Source: Priapulus caudatus
Lineage: Eukaryota; Priapulida; Priapulimorpha; Priapulimorphida; Priapulidae
Assembly (NCBI RefSeq): GCF_000485595.1
Contig: NW_014577280.1
Location: forward strand, 280,538 to 338,966
DNA: 58,429 bases
Reading direction: 5' to 3'
Part shown: positions 22,640 to 34,599 of the stretch, one piece after another
How positions within the stretch are numbered: position 1 is the first letter of the stretch
Layout: each line of letters starts with the position of its first letter
Translations under genes and position numbers: made by a program
Notes under the pieces: model-generated
The model's database searches: none
Seen by the model: the letters and a program-made list of their open reading frames with translations, nothing else
What the model was told of the DNA's origin: nothing

Positions 22640-23107
22640 TCAAATAAATGAAAGTGTCAATGACACTGTAGCTCACCTTGGGTGTGATAGAATCTGAAAT
22701 CTTGACGAGTGATGGCGCTACGCGTAAATGATCGCCATTTTGGTTTTTGAATAGCGCACAAATAAAAACAATAAAATATTCCAGTCAAATTATTGTAATG
22801 AAGAATCTAAAACACAATATTACACGTATATAGGTATGATATTGTAGAGTTGTTAACTACTTAGACGAAATAAACCCCATAGGAGTAACAACTTTTTGGG
22901 GCTAGCCTTACACATTCATATACAAAAAATTAGCAAAATCGAATGAATCTAGATGGTCATTTTCATTTTTGCCAAAAGTGGGCGTGGCTCGAAAGTAGGT
23001 CGACTGGCGTGCTCCAAAATAGGACGTTCAGATCTCTCCCATAGGAGTAACAACTGTATGCAATTTGAAACATGTGGGTCAAACGGTTCTTGAGTTATCG
23101 TTGACTG
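22640..23107 (+). repeat. Dispersed repeat family, copy B (3' truncated)
   Basis: It shares with copy A the blocks ATTCCAGTCAAATTA, CACGTATATAGGTATGAT, GGGCGTGGCTCGAAAGTAGG and ACATGTGGGTCAAACGG. It stops at GAGTTATCGTTGACTGTA, where copies A and C continue into the GACGGACG repeat. A TAGCTCACCTTG block at about 22668 is the reverse complement of the family's 3' end, so it may be the 5' terminus. Confidence 0.75.
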
Positions 23108-23237
23108 TATAGGTACCGGGAAACATCGGTACCGGGAAACATAGGTACCTGGGGGTGGGTCACATAGGTACCGGAACACATAGGTACCGGGACACATAAG
23201 TATGACCCCCCGTAGGGTCTGGCTCAACTTGTCAAAT
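23108..23237 (-). repeat. Right arm: inverted copy of the minisatellite and TIR-like block
   Basis: TAGGTACCGGGAAACAT-type units, at least five, are followed by CCCCGTAGGGTCTGGCTCAA. This is the reverse complement of the left arm at 22424-22565. Confidence 0.85.
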
Positions 23238-23638
23238 CACGTCAGCGGAGAAATATTACGAAGAAATTCACGTAGTATTTTAGATTATAAAAAAAATCGG
23301 GAAAATCTGTCGAATCCTCGACAGAAAGGACCAAAAATCATTGTAGTAATTAGAGCTGGTTTTGAGCCTTTATAGTGAATGGACAAGTAATATTTAATAA
23401 AAAAAAGTCGTGCTGGAACTTGCCCAATAGCTTTTGTATACACGGCGACCATTTTGGAAAATTTTTCAAATATCAAGCAACATGGACCCGCCTCCTCATT
23501 TTTGAAAATCCGGACAAGAAACTTTTTTTTCTGCTTGGCATTAAACTCATTGCAACGAAGTAATAACAATGTTTTGAGGTCGACTTTCATTACCATATAA
23601 AATATATTAGTATTCATTTTTCCCTTTCAGAAGCACGA

Positions 23639-25237
23639 GAAATGCGTAACTACAAGCGAAAGACAAACCAAGAAAAAACTCCCCACAATGTTATGGAATG
23701 AGCGGCTGATGCTGTTGCTGGCGGATAGAGTGTGCGTAGTGCAGCTAAGGACTTTGCCATCAATCGAATGACACTTGAACGCTACGTTGAAAAGAGAAAT
23801 AGACAACAAGGGACTTGCCTATACACATGTCGCCTTGCGGCAACTGGTGTTTTCTCCTGACACCGAGAAAGATTTGGGCAATCACGTGAAACAATTGGCA
23901 GATATGTTTCATGGTTTGTCGGTAAAAAGGTGCTGTTCATTGGCATATGAGCCAGCTGGGATCGTGAGAAGAAATCTGGCCAGGATTGGTGGTTAGGCTT
24001 CAAGAAGCGACAAAACCTGGCAATAAGAAATCCTTTGGACGTGCCACTGCCTTCAACTGACCAGTGGTTGATAAGTTCTTCGGCAATCTTGCCCAGGTGA
24101 TGGACAAATATAAGTTTTCACCAAGTAACATCTACAACACTGACGAAACTGGGTGCACCAGAGTTCAAAGCCCTGCAGCTGTTGTGACCGAGAAGGGAAA
24201 GAAACAAGTCGGCGCAATCACCTCTGCCGAATGTGGAGAACTGGTAACTGTGGTTTACACTGTGAGTGCAATCGGCTCAGTCGTGCCTCCTTTGCACATT
24301 TTCCGAGAGTCCCCTATAAAGAACACTTCATTCGGGGTGGACCAACTCAGTGCATAGGCAGAGCAATGCGCAGTGGCTGGATGAATGAAGAGACATTTGT
24401 GGAATACTTGAATCACATGAATCTTAAAGCACGCACACCAGATGTTCACCAGAGATGTCCCACATTTCTCTCAATGCTGTGGACACTGCAAGGTATCATG
24501 GCGTTGTCCTACTGACAATACCACCTCACACTTCACATCGCCTCCAGCCTCTCGATCGATCAGTATATGGGCCATTCAAGACCGCTTACAACAGAGCCAT
24601 GGATGGGTGGTTACGTTCTAACCCTGGGAAAACCGTGACAATCTACGAAATTCTAAGCATGGTGAACCAAGCCCAAATGATTGCCGTGACGCCATTGAAC
24701 ATCATTGCAGGCTTTCAAGCGACAGGTATTCATCCATTCAACAGGGACATCTTTAATGAAACGGATTTTGCCCCTGATGCCCCAACCGACCGCGAGGAAG
24801 ATGATGCTGCTGCAGATGGCCCCGAGGTGAATCCAACCCATAAAGATGCAAGGCCACCAGATGAGACTCCTGCTGCTGACTTGCCAAGTGATGATGTCCA
24901 GCCACAACGACAGCAAGCAGATGGTGTTCAACCATCCACATCCGGGAAACCCGATTCATCCAATCAGTGGGATGTCGTGCCTCGTACATACGTATCACCA
25001 TCTGATGTTCACCTATTTCCAAATGCAACAGCAAGAAAGAAAACGAAAGCCGGTCGCAAAAAAAGCAGCACAAAGATTTTGACTGACACCCCAGTTCGCC
25101 AGAAGCTTGCGGCCCTATCTGAAAATCGCAAACAGAAGCCATCTGCCAAGAAACCAAAGATATGCTTGTTCAAAGCTAAAGGGAATGAAAGTGTCAATGA
25201 CACTGTAGCTAACCACAAAAAGAACACAAATGAGTGA
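23639..25237 (+). pseudogene. pogo/Tigger (jerky-like) transposase
   Basis: It begins at ATG 23639 (MRNYKRKTNQEKTPHNVM) with a psq-type helix-turn-helix holding two stops. Shifts follow through the CENP-B/Tc5 domain (PDTEKDLGNHVKQLADMFHG, WWLGFKKRQNLAIRNPLD). The DDE domain has IYNTDETG (first Asp) near 24137. The second catalytic region near 24450 is reduced to HISLNAVDTARYHGVVLLTI. LQPLDRSVYGPFKTAYNR near 24545 gives the third Asp. GFQATGIHPFNRDIFNETDF ends the core, followed by a disordered acidic then Lys-rich tail to TGA at 25235-25237. At least four shifts or stops make it inactive. Confidence 0.88.
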
Positions 25238-25979
25238 GTGAGAAGAAGTCAGTTTTAATTGAGCAACCATCGACGTACAATATAGAAACGAAGAGTATAT
25301 ATGGGAGAACTCTCATTATATACTCTTGATAATTATGTGTAATTTTTTATGTGAAAATAAATGTTTGAGATGTGAAAGTCTGAGATGAGGGCGAGTGATG
25401 GCGTTACACCTAAATGATGCCATTTAACGTTTTTATAATATTCAGATTTAAGCACTGCCTAAAAGCGGAGCTCCGATGTGTAACGTGTAAGATTGAGAGG
25501 ATACGCTTATTCCACGTAGCTGCTATATACCACGTGACAATGGTGTTTCCCTGCCCATAACACAACTTTTGTCAAAGGTTAATTGGTTGCATGGAAGTGT
25601 TTACTTCGTATGAGTTTTTTAGCGGTAGCAAGCGACGTTTGCCATCTGTATATCGCAATAATAATTTATAAACCAAAATAAATCACAATTTGTGATGGTA
25701 GATGGTGCTATACCCGCATTAATGTTTCTTAGCGATGGCGTTCAAAATTAATAGGTTATGCTGCGTTCCGACATGTTTTGTAAAACTTTACTCTAATATA
25801 GACGTTTTCTCGGCAGGGTGGAGAGGAAACACCAATTTTGTATTAAATATATTGTCAATGAAATCTTGTAAAACAAACCAGACGAGTGTGACACCACAGA
25901 CTGTTAGCTGCGTGTCTATATTATAAAATGCTATATAATTGCCAAAACCTACCTAATTTGCATAAAAAAATTTAAATAT
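25238..25979. other. Non-coding Tigger 3' flank
   Basis: No gene recognised. GGGCGAGTGATGGCGTTACA-type sequence at 25388-25427 resembles 22703-22740, so part of the dispersed repeat or its neighbour is present here. Confidence 0.45.
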
Positions 25980-26286
25980 CAAAACCCCTAGCCCTCACAT
26001 ACCAAAAATGAGCAAAATCCGTTGACCTGAACTGACTAATGGCAATTCCAATTTTTGCCAAAAAATTGCCGTGGCTCGAAAGTACGTTGACTGGCGTGCT
26101 CCAAAATAGGACATTCAATATGGGAGCATAGCAGTAACACCTATACCCAATTTCAAACATGTGGGTCAAACGGTTCCGGAGTTATCGTTGACCATAGCCA
26201 AATGTTGACGGACGGACGGACGGACGTACGACGGACGACGACCCATGGCAATAGCTCAGCTTGACGATGTCAAGGTGAGCTAAAGA
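25980..26286 (+). repeat. Dispersed repeat family, copy C
   Basis: Same block order as copy A from the CACATACCAAAAATGAGCAA region on: GTGGCTCGAAAGTACG, GACTGGCGTGCTCCAAAATA, ACATGTGGGTCAAACGGTTC, GACGGACGGACG and CCATGGCAATAGCTCA, ending GATGTCAAGGTGAGCTAAA. Slightly diverged from copies A and B. Confidence 0.85.
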
Positions 26287-26335
26287 TCCTTGATGTCCCC
26301 CAAGATCAAAAACCCCTAGTTGCAGTGAGACAGAT

Positions 26336-27095
26336 TGTTACGCGTGGAGGGATATTCGCGTGGTAACTGTTTGATGATCGGCGTGTCCGGCCAAGATTGG
26401 CCAGGAGCGCCAAGCAAGTACGTGATTGGCGAGTTGAGGGCGTGTGGAGCTCAGGAAAGTTCAGGTGGCGGGCTTTGCGCTCTCTTTCGAGTGGCACACC
26501 TGCTGAGTGTGGACGTGTGCTGAGAACAGAGAGAGATTTGCACGCGGTGCTAGCATGGCAGTGGTGCGTGCTGAGAACTGAATACGATGTACACGCAATG
26601 CTAACGCGGCAGCGGTGTGTGCTGAGAACAAGGAGAGATTTACATGTGGTACTAACGCGGTAGCGGTGCGTGCTGAGAACGGAGAGGGATTTACACGCAG
26701 GGCTAGTGCGGCAGCGGGGCATGCTGATAACTGAGCAAGATGTGCACGGGGTGACAACGCGGCAGCAGCAAGCGCTGTGAGATAATGGCGTACGATGAAG
26801 AAGAAGACAGGCCGACGGGAAGCGGGACAATGCGTTGGAAGCTGGTAGTGTGTATGCTGACAAGGTTAGGAGTTATTTGTGGCCACCTGCCGTGTATGAT
26901 TTCTGTTTAATGTATCACGATTATTTTAATTGACAATAGATTTGTTTGTGGTTGTTATATGTATATGTTTATGTAATTGATTTGTTTGTGTAAACCAAAG
27001 CGAATGATCGTCAACATTACTTTGGGCGCGGACGCGCTGGCACAATAATGGCACGGGAGAATGCCTTACGAATAGCGCGGACCCGTATCATAACA
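26336..27095 (+). repeat. 5' LTR of a Gypsy-like element
   Basis: The 760-bp segment starts TGTTACGCG and ends GTATCATAACA, giving short inverted TGTTA/TAACA ends. A primer-binding site begins three bases later. Inside, about 26515-26780, lie five imperfect ~60-bp tandem units built on GTGCTGAGAAC...GCGGCAGCG. No 3' LTR copy was found, so the element is truncated. Confidence 0.7.
26515..26780. repeat. ~60-bp tandem repeat inside the LTR
   Basis: Units begin GTGCTGAGAAC and contain AGAGATTTACACG-like and GCTAACGCGGCAGCG-like blocks. Five units with 10-20 percent differences. They may be LTR enhancer repeats. Confidence 0.75.
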
Positions 27096-27098
27096 AAA

Positions 27099-27116
27099 TG
27101 GGGGCTCGTCCGGGAT
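27099..27116 (+). promoter_or_regulatory. Primer-binding site, tRNA-Pro type
   Basis: TGGGGGCTCGTCCGGGAT lies three bases after the LTR. It equals the 18-base site complementary to the 3' end of tRNA-Pro that is known from murine gammaretroviruses. Seen directly; the tRNA assignment is established knowledge. Confidence 0.85.
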
Positions 27117-27209
27117 CTCTGAACAGGTACATTATATAGGTGCGCTATTGTTATAGATTTTTTTTTGTATGCTGTCGTTAATTTGGTGTAATTGTGTGTG
27201 TTGTTCATA

Positions 27210-27890
27210 ATGGAGGGTGAATTTGACGCTAAGGGATTTGTAGATAGGAAGGACCTGACAGTCCGCGAAGTAGAGCAGTTACGTATGGGCGAGTTACGGG
27301 CTGTAGCTGATTGTGTGGGGATTAGAGTGTCGACCAGCATGAAAAAGGTGGAAATTGTTCAGGCTATCGTCAGTCAGATGGACTTAGAGCGGGCCACTGA
27401 AATAACAGGTAGTGAAGCTGTAACACTAGCAAGGATAGAGCTAGAGAGAGAGAAATTAAAAATAGAATTCGAAAGAGAAAAGGGAGAGAACGAAATAAAG
27501 AAGTTGGAGTTACAACTTCAGCTGCAGGGCCAGTCTGAAACGGTCTTGAACATGTCGGGTAGGGGTCCCGAGTTCGACTTGGCTAAACACATACGGTTTG
27601 TCCCGAAGTTTAGGGAAGAGGAAGTGGAGATATATTTCCTGTCGTTCGAGGTAGCAAATCGCCTTCAGTGGCCCCGTATGTACTGGACTATGCTGTTACA
27701 AACCGGATTCATAGGGAAAGCGCAGGAGATGTTCTCGCTGCTGTCAGATCAACAGTCAGAGGATTATGATACAGTTAGGGGGCCGTGTTGACGGCTTATA
27801 AGTTGGTTCCGGAGGCTTATAGGCAACAGTTTAGGACCTTGAACAGAACGTGCGAGGAATCCTTCATTGAGTTTGCTAGAAAGAAATAGA
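27210..27890 (+). pseudogene. Gypsy-like gag, truncated
   Basis: The frame starts at ATG 27210, soon after the primer site. It has an N-terminal segment, a Glu/Lys/Arg-rich coiled coil (about residues 70-110), then a capsid-like region of SCAN-related type (FDLAKHIRFVPKF, EVEIYFLSFE). A shift near 27780 moves the reading to an adjacent frame, which keeps the pattern of this capsid fold and stops at a TAG near 27887. No nucleocapsid, protease or polymerase follows; the next recognisable element is a LINE tail on the other strand. The copy is dead. Confidence 0.75.
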
Positions 27891-28220
27891 TGTGTTTTGA
27901 TAGGTGGTATCGTTCTCTAGGGATTATGAGGGATACGCAGATCGCTAGGGAGTATGATTGAAAGAAAGTATTGTAGTGACGTTGAAAGCGGTTTTGATGG
28001 AAAATTCGTTTGTTTATTTATTCGATTCGCCGAGCGTGTTTCGGTCACGTGATCACTTTGGAGCAGCGCTATTAGTCTGACGTCATGGAATCCAATAACA
28101 ACAGCACGTGTACTTGTTTACATGCTTGTTTTCCAGTTACAGGACTATTTTTCTTACAAAGTATCAACATATTTATCATGTTCATGATAAATTTCAAGTA
28201 TTTATATTGTTTTTCAATCA
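27891..28220. other. Non-coding junction between the Gypsy fragment and the LINE tail
   Basis: No coding. The gag trace ends near 27960; the rest shows no structure I recognise. Confidence 0.4.
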
Positions 28221-28484
28221 AATTTTAATAATAATAATATTTATTGATTTATATTGCGCACGTTACATGCAGATATGTTCACGTGCGCATTACAAAGGCT
28301 GATTATAAAACAGCGGACTGCAACACTGTAAAACATAGATACTAAAATTACGACAATCCTGTAACAATTCCTGATTATAAATAGCGGACTGCGACATTGT
28401 AAAATATAGATCCTAAAAACGACAATAATACAACATTTTAGATAAAATAGAACTCAAATCAAATGTACACCTAAAATATAATGT

Positions 28485-30209
28485 CTATGTGTTAAATGCA
28501 ATGTTAAATAGATGAGTTTTGACTAGGCGTTTAAAAGATTCCAGCGACTTTTCACATCGAATATGACAAGGTAGCTTATTCCATAATTTTGGGGCAGCTG
28601 ATGAAAAAGCTCGATCGCCAAGTGTAGCCAACGTTTTTACAGCTGGTGGCTCAATTAACATGTGGTTACCAGAGCGCAGACTGTACCGATTAGGTCTCTT
28701 TAATGTGACTAATTCTCTGATATACTCTGGTGACATACAATGTAATGCCTTAAAAGTGATGAGTAGTATTTTAAACTCTATACGGAAATAGACTGGCAGC
28801 CAATGCAAATGAATATAAACAGGTGATATATGATCAAACTTGGATACATTGCATATAAGCGAGCAGCTGCATTTTGGACTCGTGTAACTTATTCAGTTGT
28901 ACCTGGGGCAGCCCATAAAGTAAACTATTGCAGCAATCAACACGACTAGTAATGAATGCGTGAATTAGAATTTTTGTTGATTCCGTAGAAAGAAACTTTC
29001 GGATTCCTCTAATATTATGAAGATGGAAAATTAGTACTGCAGAGTTTAGAAACATGAGTCTCCCATCGTTAGCGCGAATCAAACCAGCAACCCAAGTTTC
29101 TGGTCACGGATACTGGCGAAATGTTACAACTCCCGACAGTGATATGATCAATGTCCACTTTGCACAGTTGTTGCCGGGTACCTATGATGAGGAATTCCGT
29201 CTTGTCGTCGTTCAACATTAGCCGATCAGCAAGCATCCAGTCACGGATATCTTTTATACAGGTTTCCATCGCAGAGACAGCCTGTTCCTGGATGGCAGCA
29301 GAATTTGGATTGAAGGATAGGTACAGTTGGGAGTCATCAGCATAGCAGTGGATATCCGGGAGATGAGCTTCAAATATTGCGAAAATTTTTGACGCATATA
29401 TGTTGAAGAGAAGAGGCCCTAGGCATGAGGCCTTGTTGAACACCCCACTTGCAGTCGAAGCTGTTGATAAAGTCCCACGTATTGACACGCGCTGTGATCT
29501 GTGTGACAAATAGGATGAAAACCAGTCAAGTGCTTTGCCCGTAATGCCAATCCTAGACTGAAGGCTCTTGAGTAAAATATCATGATCGACAGTATCGAAG
29601 GCAGCACTGAAATCCAAAAGCACACAAGAGAGAGTAACTTGCTGGTTGTTCATGTTCATTAATATGTCGTTCTTAACTTTAACAGTGCCGTTTCAGTGCT
29701 GTGTTGTTTCCTGTACGCTGATTGCATGATCGGGAACAGTCCATTCACGGTCATGTGATTGTAATATTGATCAAATACTATTTTCTCCGTCAGTTTAGAC
29801 ACATAGGTGAGATTGCTGATTGGGCGGTAATTTTTAAAAACAAGGTCAAGGCCCGGTTTTTTCACAAGGGTATCACGAGTGCTTCTTTCCAGTCCTCAGA
29901 AAATGTAGCTGTATCTAAAGAACAGTTGACCATATTAGTTAGAGCAGGTAATAGCTCGTCAATGCAATTGATAATTAATGGGTTGGCATTGGATCCAACG
30001 CGCAGGTATTTTTTTGATGAATTGTTTATATAATTTTTAACTTGTTCCGGCGACAGTAGCTGAAACTCCTCGAATACAACAGCAGGTGCGTCGTTTCCGG
30101 TTAGTTCCACATGCTGTATGCTGCTGCTGCCGAGGCGTTGTCTGTATGGCAATAATCTTTTGAACAAAGAAGTGCCTGATATCGTTAGCGAGCACAGACT
30201 TATCCTCGA
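28485..30209 (-). pseudogene. CR1-like LINE reverse transcriptase and C-terminal region
   Basis: Reading down the minus strand: DKSVLANDIRHFFVQKI, TFSEDWKEALVIPL, KNYRPISNLTYVSKLTEKIV, QSAYRKQHSTETALL, LLDFSAAFDTVDHDILL, the catalytic box CYADDSQLYLSF near 29340, LMLNDDKTEFLIIG, then the post-polymerase block LHWLPVYFRIEFKILLITFK and SAAPKLWNKLP, ending at 28485. Fingers, palm and thumb are all present. At least five frame changes interrupt the gene (near 30160, 29860, 29660, 29070 and 28830). The usual G-V-P-Q-G-S before CLGP is changed to GVFNKAS. Confidence 0.9.
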
Positions 30210-30420
30210 TGTTACGGCGTACCACCCTCATAATCGTTCCGGTTCGCATTTTATATGTTACCCCATGTGCGCTCCGGCTTTCCCGATTCGCCTTTTTGAT
30301 GTAACTAGGCTAGTGGAAAACGTCAACAATGTCAAACACGATTGAAAAATATTAAGAACTTTTATTCAAGTTTACGGAGTTTAATTCTTTCAATGTGGAC
30401 ATTATTTGTATTTCGCAACA
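30210..30420 (+). repeat. BEL/Pao 5' LTR
   Basis: Direct repeat of 34916-35130. Internal landmarks: CATAATCGTTCCGGTTCGCA, GATTCGCCTTTTTGATGTAA and TTCAAGTTTACGGAGTTTAA. Confidence 0.9.
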
Positions 30421-30811
30421 TCTTTTTCAATCTTTGAAAGTGACATTAGTAGAGATCACGTACGAAATCGCCGGAAAAGTGACTTTGAACGCCGGTAAGA
30501 AAACATAACTTTGGAAACTGTCATGGCGGCGCCCAGTCGAGAGTCAAAACGATCAAAACTGCCGTGTTGTTTCACGCTAAACGGGAGCAAGGCCCACGTA
30601 AACCAGTGAACGGCCAGCTGATACGGAACCCCTAAACGCCTAGAACTATTGCAGACGTAAGATTGGTCATTCTGTGATCGTTTCGCCGTTACTTCCGCAC
30701 GAATTCGACGACTCGCAGTGACGCATCCACGATCGAAGTTTCTACGCTACCGATAGAGGGCTCCACTATACGGTGCATTTCGTTTACTGCACTATCAGCT
30801 AGCTAACAACT

Positions 30812-31987
30812 ATGACAACTATACCACCACTCCCAGGAACGACTAAGGAGGCCAAGCAGCTTCGTGCCAGTGCCAAAAGAAGAATCACTTGCTTACTCAA
30901 GGAGGGCAATGCTCTTCTAGACGGTGCAGCAGGGATAGCAGCCCACAGAGTTCAAGTACAAGCAGACCGCATCAGACAACAGCTAGACAACTTACAACTT
31001 TTCAACGACTACTGCATCAGACTGAGGAGTGGCGACTTGAACCCAGCAGATCACACAGAAGAGGGAGCCCTCGATGCTGCTGAACAGAAAATCGTGGACG
31101 AGGAGGAACTGTACGTGAACGAGGTATTGGACGGTACATTACCCGCTATGCATAACTTGTTACGTAAAGCTCAATCGATCGCTCACCCGCCCAAGCCAAA
31201 GTCCGACTCCACACCTAAGACGACCGCTAACACTCGTATGGCGAAGCTGAAGTTTCCGACGTTCTCAGGTGATCTTCGCGACTACAGACGATTCAAAGAA
31301 CTCTTTACGCACTTCTCGCTTCACCTCGACGATACGGAACGGTTTTACCAGCTGGTAGAGTCTATGGAGAGGAACGGTGACAAGAACAAGGTCAAAGTTT
31401 GTATTGACATCAAGAAGGCATGGGAAGTTTTGGACATAGTGTATGGTGATGAAGATAGACTTGTAGAAACTTTGTTTACTGACCTAGAACAGATGAACTC
31501 GTATGGACTTGAAGGGAAAACCGTGGACTTGGACAGTATGGAAGAATTCGTTGAATCACTGCAGAACTTTACTACACAGATAGAGTCGATGGGAATGAAG
31601 GGCGATTTGAACGGCAGAATGCTCTTGTCTCACGTACGTCGTAAGCTGACAGAAGAACACCGCATCATGTTCCTGCAGGACATTCGAGATGGGAAACCAG
31701 AAGATAGCATACCAGGATTGGTTACTTGGTTGTTACAACTCGTGTTGCTTCTACAGAAAGCTAAGGTTCCTACCGCCGAGCATCAGTCTTCGTCAACGTC
31801 CAAGCCGCAGAAGAACAGTCGATCTATTAGTCAGTCAACGATGTCCCCTGGCCCTGCTGAGAAGAAAGATGGTGACAGTAAGAAGTCTGATCAGCCGATG
31901 ACAACTGCTCCGAAGTGCCGCTGCACCGAAGAAACACTAACCACTTTATCAAGGGGTGTCACCAGTTCGCTCACTGCCCCAAGGTGA
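30812..31987 (+). pseudogene. BEL/Pao gag-like protein
   Basis: A 391-residue open frame. The first 130 residues are helical (KRRITCLLKEGNALL, a Gln/Arg-rich helix). Next comes the hallmark of BEL/Pao gag, MAKLKFPTFSGDLRDYRRF at about residues 143-161, then the DUF1759-type capsid region and a Ser/Lys-rich linker. A shift near 31960 displaces the Cys/His cluster into the next frame. This is the best preserved part of the element. Confidence 0.85.
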
Positions 31988-33000
31988 GAAGTTTGACGTC
32001 ATGAACCAAAACGGTATCTGTCATCGTTGTGGGCACAACAACTGTGTGTCCGGCAAGCGACCGTTCAACCACGACGACTGTGAGTTTTATCGCCAACTGC
32101 CAAATACGACGTGTGGTATGAACACTCACTTTGCCTCCCATCTGTCCTCGCGTTTACGGCCTAGATGGTACAGGCACTTTGACAAGAAGCAACTGACGAC
32201 TACTGCTACAGCTCTACAAGAACTGAACGCCAACGCTCGAGAGTTTCAACCCGTGGAGAAGAACTCTAGCTCAACGCAGCAAGTAGACATCGCATGTAAC
32301 GTCCGAGAGACTGACCGTATCAAGTGTGCCTTACCTACCGTCATGGCATACGTTCGTCACGGCAACAAGAGACGATGGTTCGTATCCTGCTCGACACTGG
32401 TAGTCAAAATCTCGTTACTACGTGAAGGCATCATCCCGAAGTCTCAAGGTGGTCAGATGCAAGAGTTCAGCCTCACTACAGTCGGTGGTGAAACTCTGTC
32501 CCGCAAGCTCCGTGTAGTAGAATGTACTATCGAGAGTCTAGTGGTACATTCGTCGAGCGTCCGCCTCACTGAGTGAGAAGCCGTGTGGTGATGCTCCAAT
32601 CGTTAAGTAATTACGGCAACTCGACAGTACCCTCATTTGCTGACGGTCGATACTCCTTGAAGAGCCTCTGACGTGACGATTGATGTCCTCCTTGGTGTAG
32701 AGAACGGAGATGTGTTGACATCCGATGAACGCATCCTGGGTCCCTGCACTGAAGATCCTGTAGCCGTGAGATGTCCTTTAGGATGGTACATCCAAGGTGG
32801 TCTTTGTACAGACGACGTCCTCGCCAACGCTGCTGGGAACGTATTCCAAGTATCGGCCACCAGCGAGATGGAAGATTTCCTTGGTTTAGAACGTATGGGA
32901 CTTGAACCGAGACGTTGTAGGTGCGCCATCGACGACCAGGACAAGACTGCGACTGAATCGATGCAAGATAGTATGACCGAGACTAGACGACGGACCTAAT
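31956..33000 (+). pseudogene. BEL/Pao zinc knuckle and protease-region remnant
   Basis: The second frame holds CHRCGHNNCVSGKRPFNHDD (metal-binding cluster) and a DUF1758-like aspartic protease. Its expected D-T-G-S-Q triad is visible only in another frame near 32395, so a shift breaks it. Near 32673 a further frame reads IDVLLGVENGDVL and PLGWYIQGGL, the conserved segment just before the polymerase in BEL/Pao pol. Several shifts and stops. Confidence 0.7.
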
Positions 33001-33699
33001 CAGATCAGGCTGCCTTGGAGAAAGTGCACGGCACAGAACACTACCGTAAGCAACTACGACTACGCCGTGAAACGTTTCCTGAACCTCGAGAAACCAGGGT
33101 GAACACCCCGATCAACGCGCTGACAGTGAGCTGCGATTGGTACTTGATAGGCAGTGAACGTGATCTACAAGACGTCAACTGCGATCAAGATCGAACGCTG
33201 TCTCAATCCAGGAGAAGTATGTGGAAAATCGCCATTGCCATAGACAGTTTCACTCCTGGTGCGAAGTGACGCCTCCGAGGAGCGGCCATGGGAATTGCGG
33301 ATCTGGATTGAGATGGTCCTTGACGTGAAGACGACGATGCTGACTTGACGTTTGTCTGTGGTCCGAGGACGTCTCGCTGCACTGAAACAGACAAGTATTC
33401 ACGCAAGGAAGCTCGCAAGCTGTCCTCCTCCTGTCTCGTTTGAATGATCATGGTAGAAAAGCCTTACGCCTAGATTATCCACTTACAAGAGGATGCTGGA
33501 CGCAGTATGACGACGATCAGCTGGCTAAGAGTGATCAGTCCGAAATCCCTTCCGGTCGCTATGTAAGCATGTCGCGTCGGAGAGATAACTACGACTTTGC
33601 TTTATCCCATCGACGATATCGCATACGTTACCCCACCAGGACAACACGACTAGACCTCGTCTCCCGTGGTGTTGACGCAACGAGACTGAAGAAAGGTGA
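33001..33699 (+). pseudogene. BEL/Pao pol, scrambled remnant
   Basis: No reverse transcriptase motif is recognisable. Short open stretches on both strands (33015-33269, 33440-33703 plus; 33203-33451 minus) have no clear family pattern. Compared with usual BEL/Pao layout, most of the polymerase and RNase H region has been lost here. Confidence 0.5.
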
Positions 33700-34599
33700 T
33701 TGAATGTCCCAATCGTTCCTGGAGGAAACCGCCGTCTACTGGCCCGAGACTCCAGAGAAGTATTCCATCACGAGGAGAAGACACCGCTGAAGAAGTTGCG
33801 GCATGTACGCAATGCTAAGGTCCTTGCATTGAAACTGACGAAAGCTGAGCCTATCGTGGACCCGAAGAAGTTCTCCAGCTGGACACGTCTTGTGATGGTC
33901 ACCGCGCGTGTCATGTCACTGAGAGACCTACCAAAGAACCAGTGGGTGAAAGAACTGACGTCTCAACTTGCCAAGTTTCCATCGCGACGAAGGATCAAGG
34001 AAGCTGAAATGTACTGGATCCGCCATGCACAGAGAGACGTCAACTTCGACGATCACCACATCATGAAGCTGCATCCCTTCCTAGACGAGGAGGACCAAGT
34101 CTACAGAGTCGGAGGTCGCGTCCATAAAGCCCCACTCTCATACGATATACGGCACCCGTACCTGTTGCCGAAGAAGAGCCACATCAGTCTACTCATAGCC
34201 AGAGAGAGACACAGACACGCACTGCATGGTGGACACCTGAGGACGGCCGTAGAAATCCGGACGACCTACTGGATTCTCGGAGACGTCAACCTGTCCAGAC
34301 AAGTTGTACGCAGTTGTAAGGTCTGCAGACGATTCCGTGGTAGACCATTGGACCAGCAGATGGCCGATCTGCCAGCCTTTCGAGTGATGCCGTTCATTCC
34401 TCCGTTCCACACTACGGTGGTGGATTACTTGGGACCAGTGAACGTCAAGTGGAAAATGGCCGAAGTCACAGAGGCCTTCGTTGGAGACGACGACTTTGTA
34501 CGCGTCGTCAGCGTCAAGTACAGTGATGGGAGCATCTACAAGCGTCCAATCGTCAAGATGATTCTCCTCATGAAGAAGGACGAACGTCTGGATGTGTAA
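33700..34599 (+). pseudogene. BEL/Pao integrase remnant, core deleted
   Basis: A 299-codon frame without a good start. It carries the region before integrase (WTRLVMVTARVMSL, EAEMYWIRHAQRDV), the zinc-binding part (H residues near RERHRHALHGGHLR and SCKVCRRFRG), then MADLPAFRVMPFIPPFHTTV and VDYLGPVNVK with the first core Asp. It jumps directly to the C-terminal DDDFVRVVSVKYSDGSIYKR block, so most of the integrase core, including the later acidic residues, is missing. It ends at TAA 34597-34599. Confidence 0.8.

Noticed and set aside
26306-26863. 185-residue minus-strand frame rich in Ser, Cys and Leu
   Set aside because: It translates the ~60-bp tandem repeat inside the LTR, antisense to the element.
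33203-33451. Minus-strand frame inside the BEL/Pao element as an antisense gene
   Set aside because: No recognisable domain and located in the scrambled pol region.
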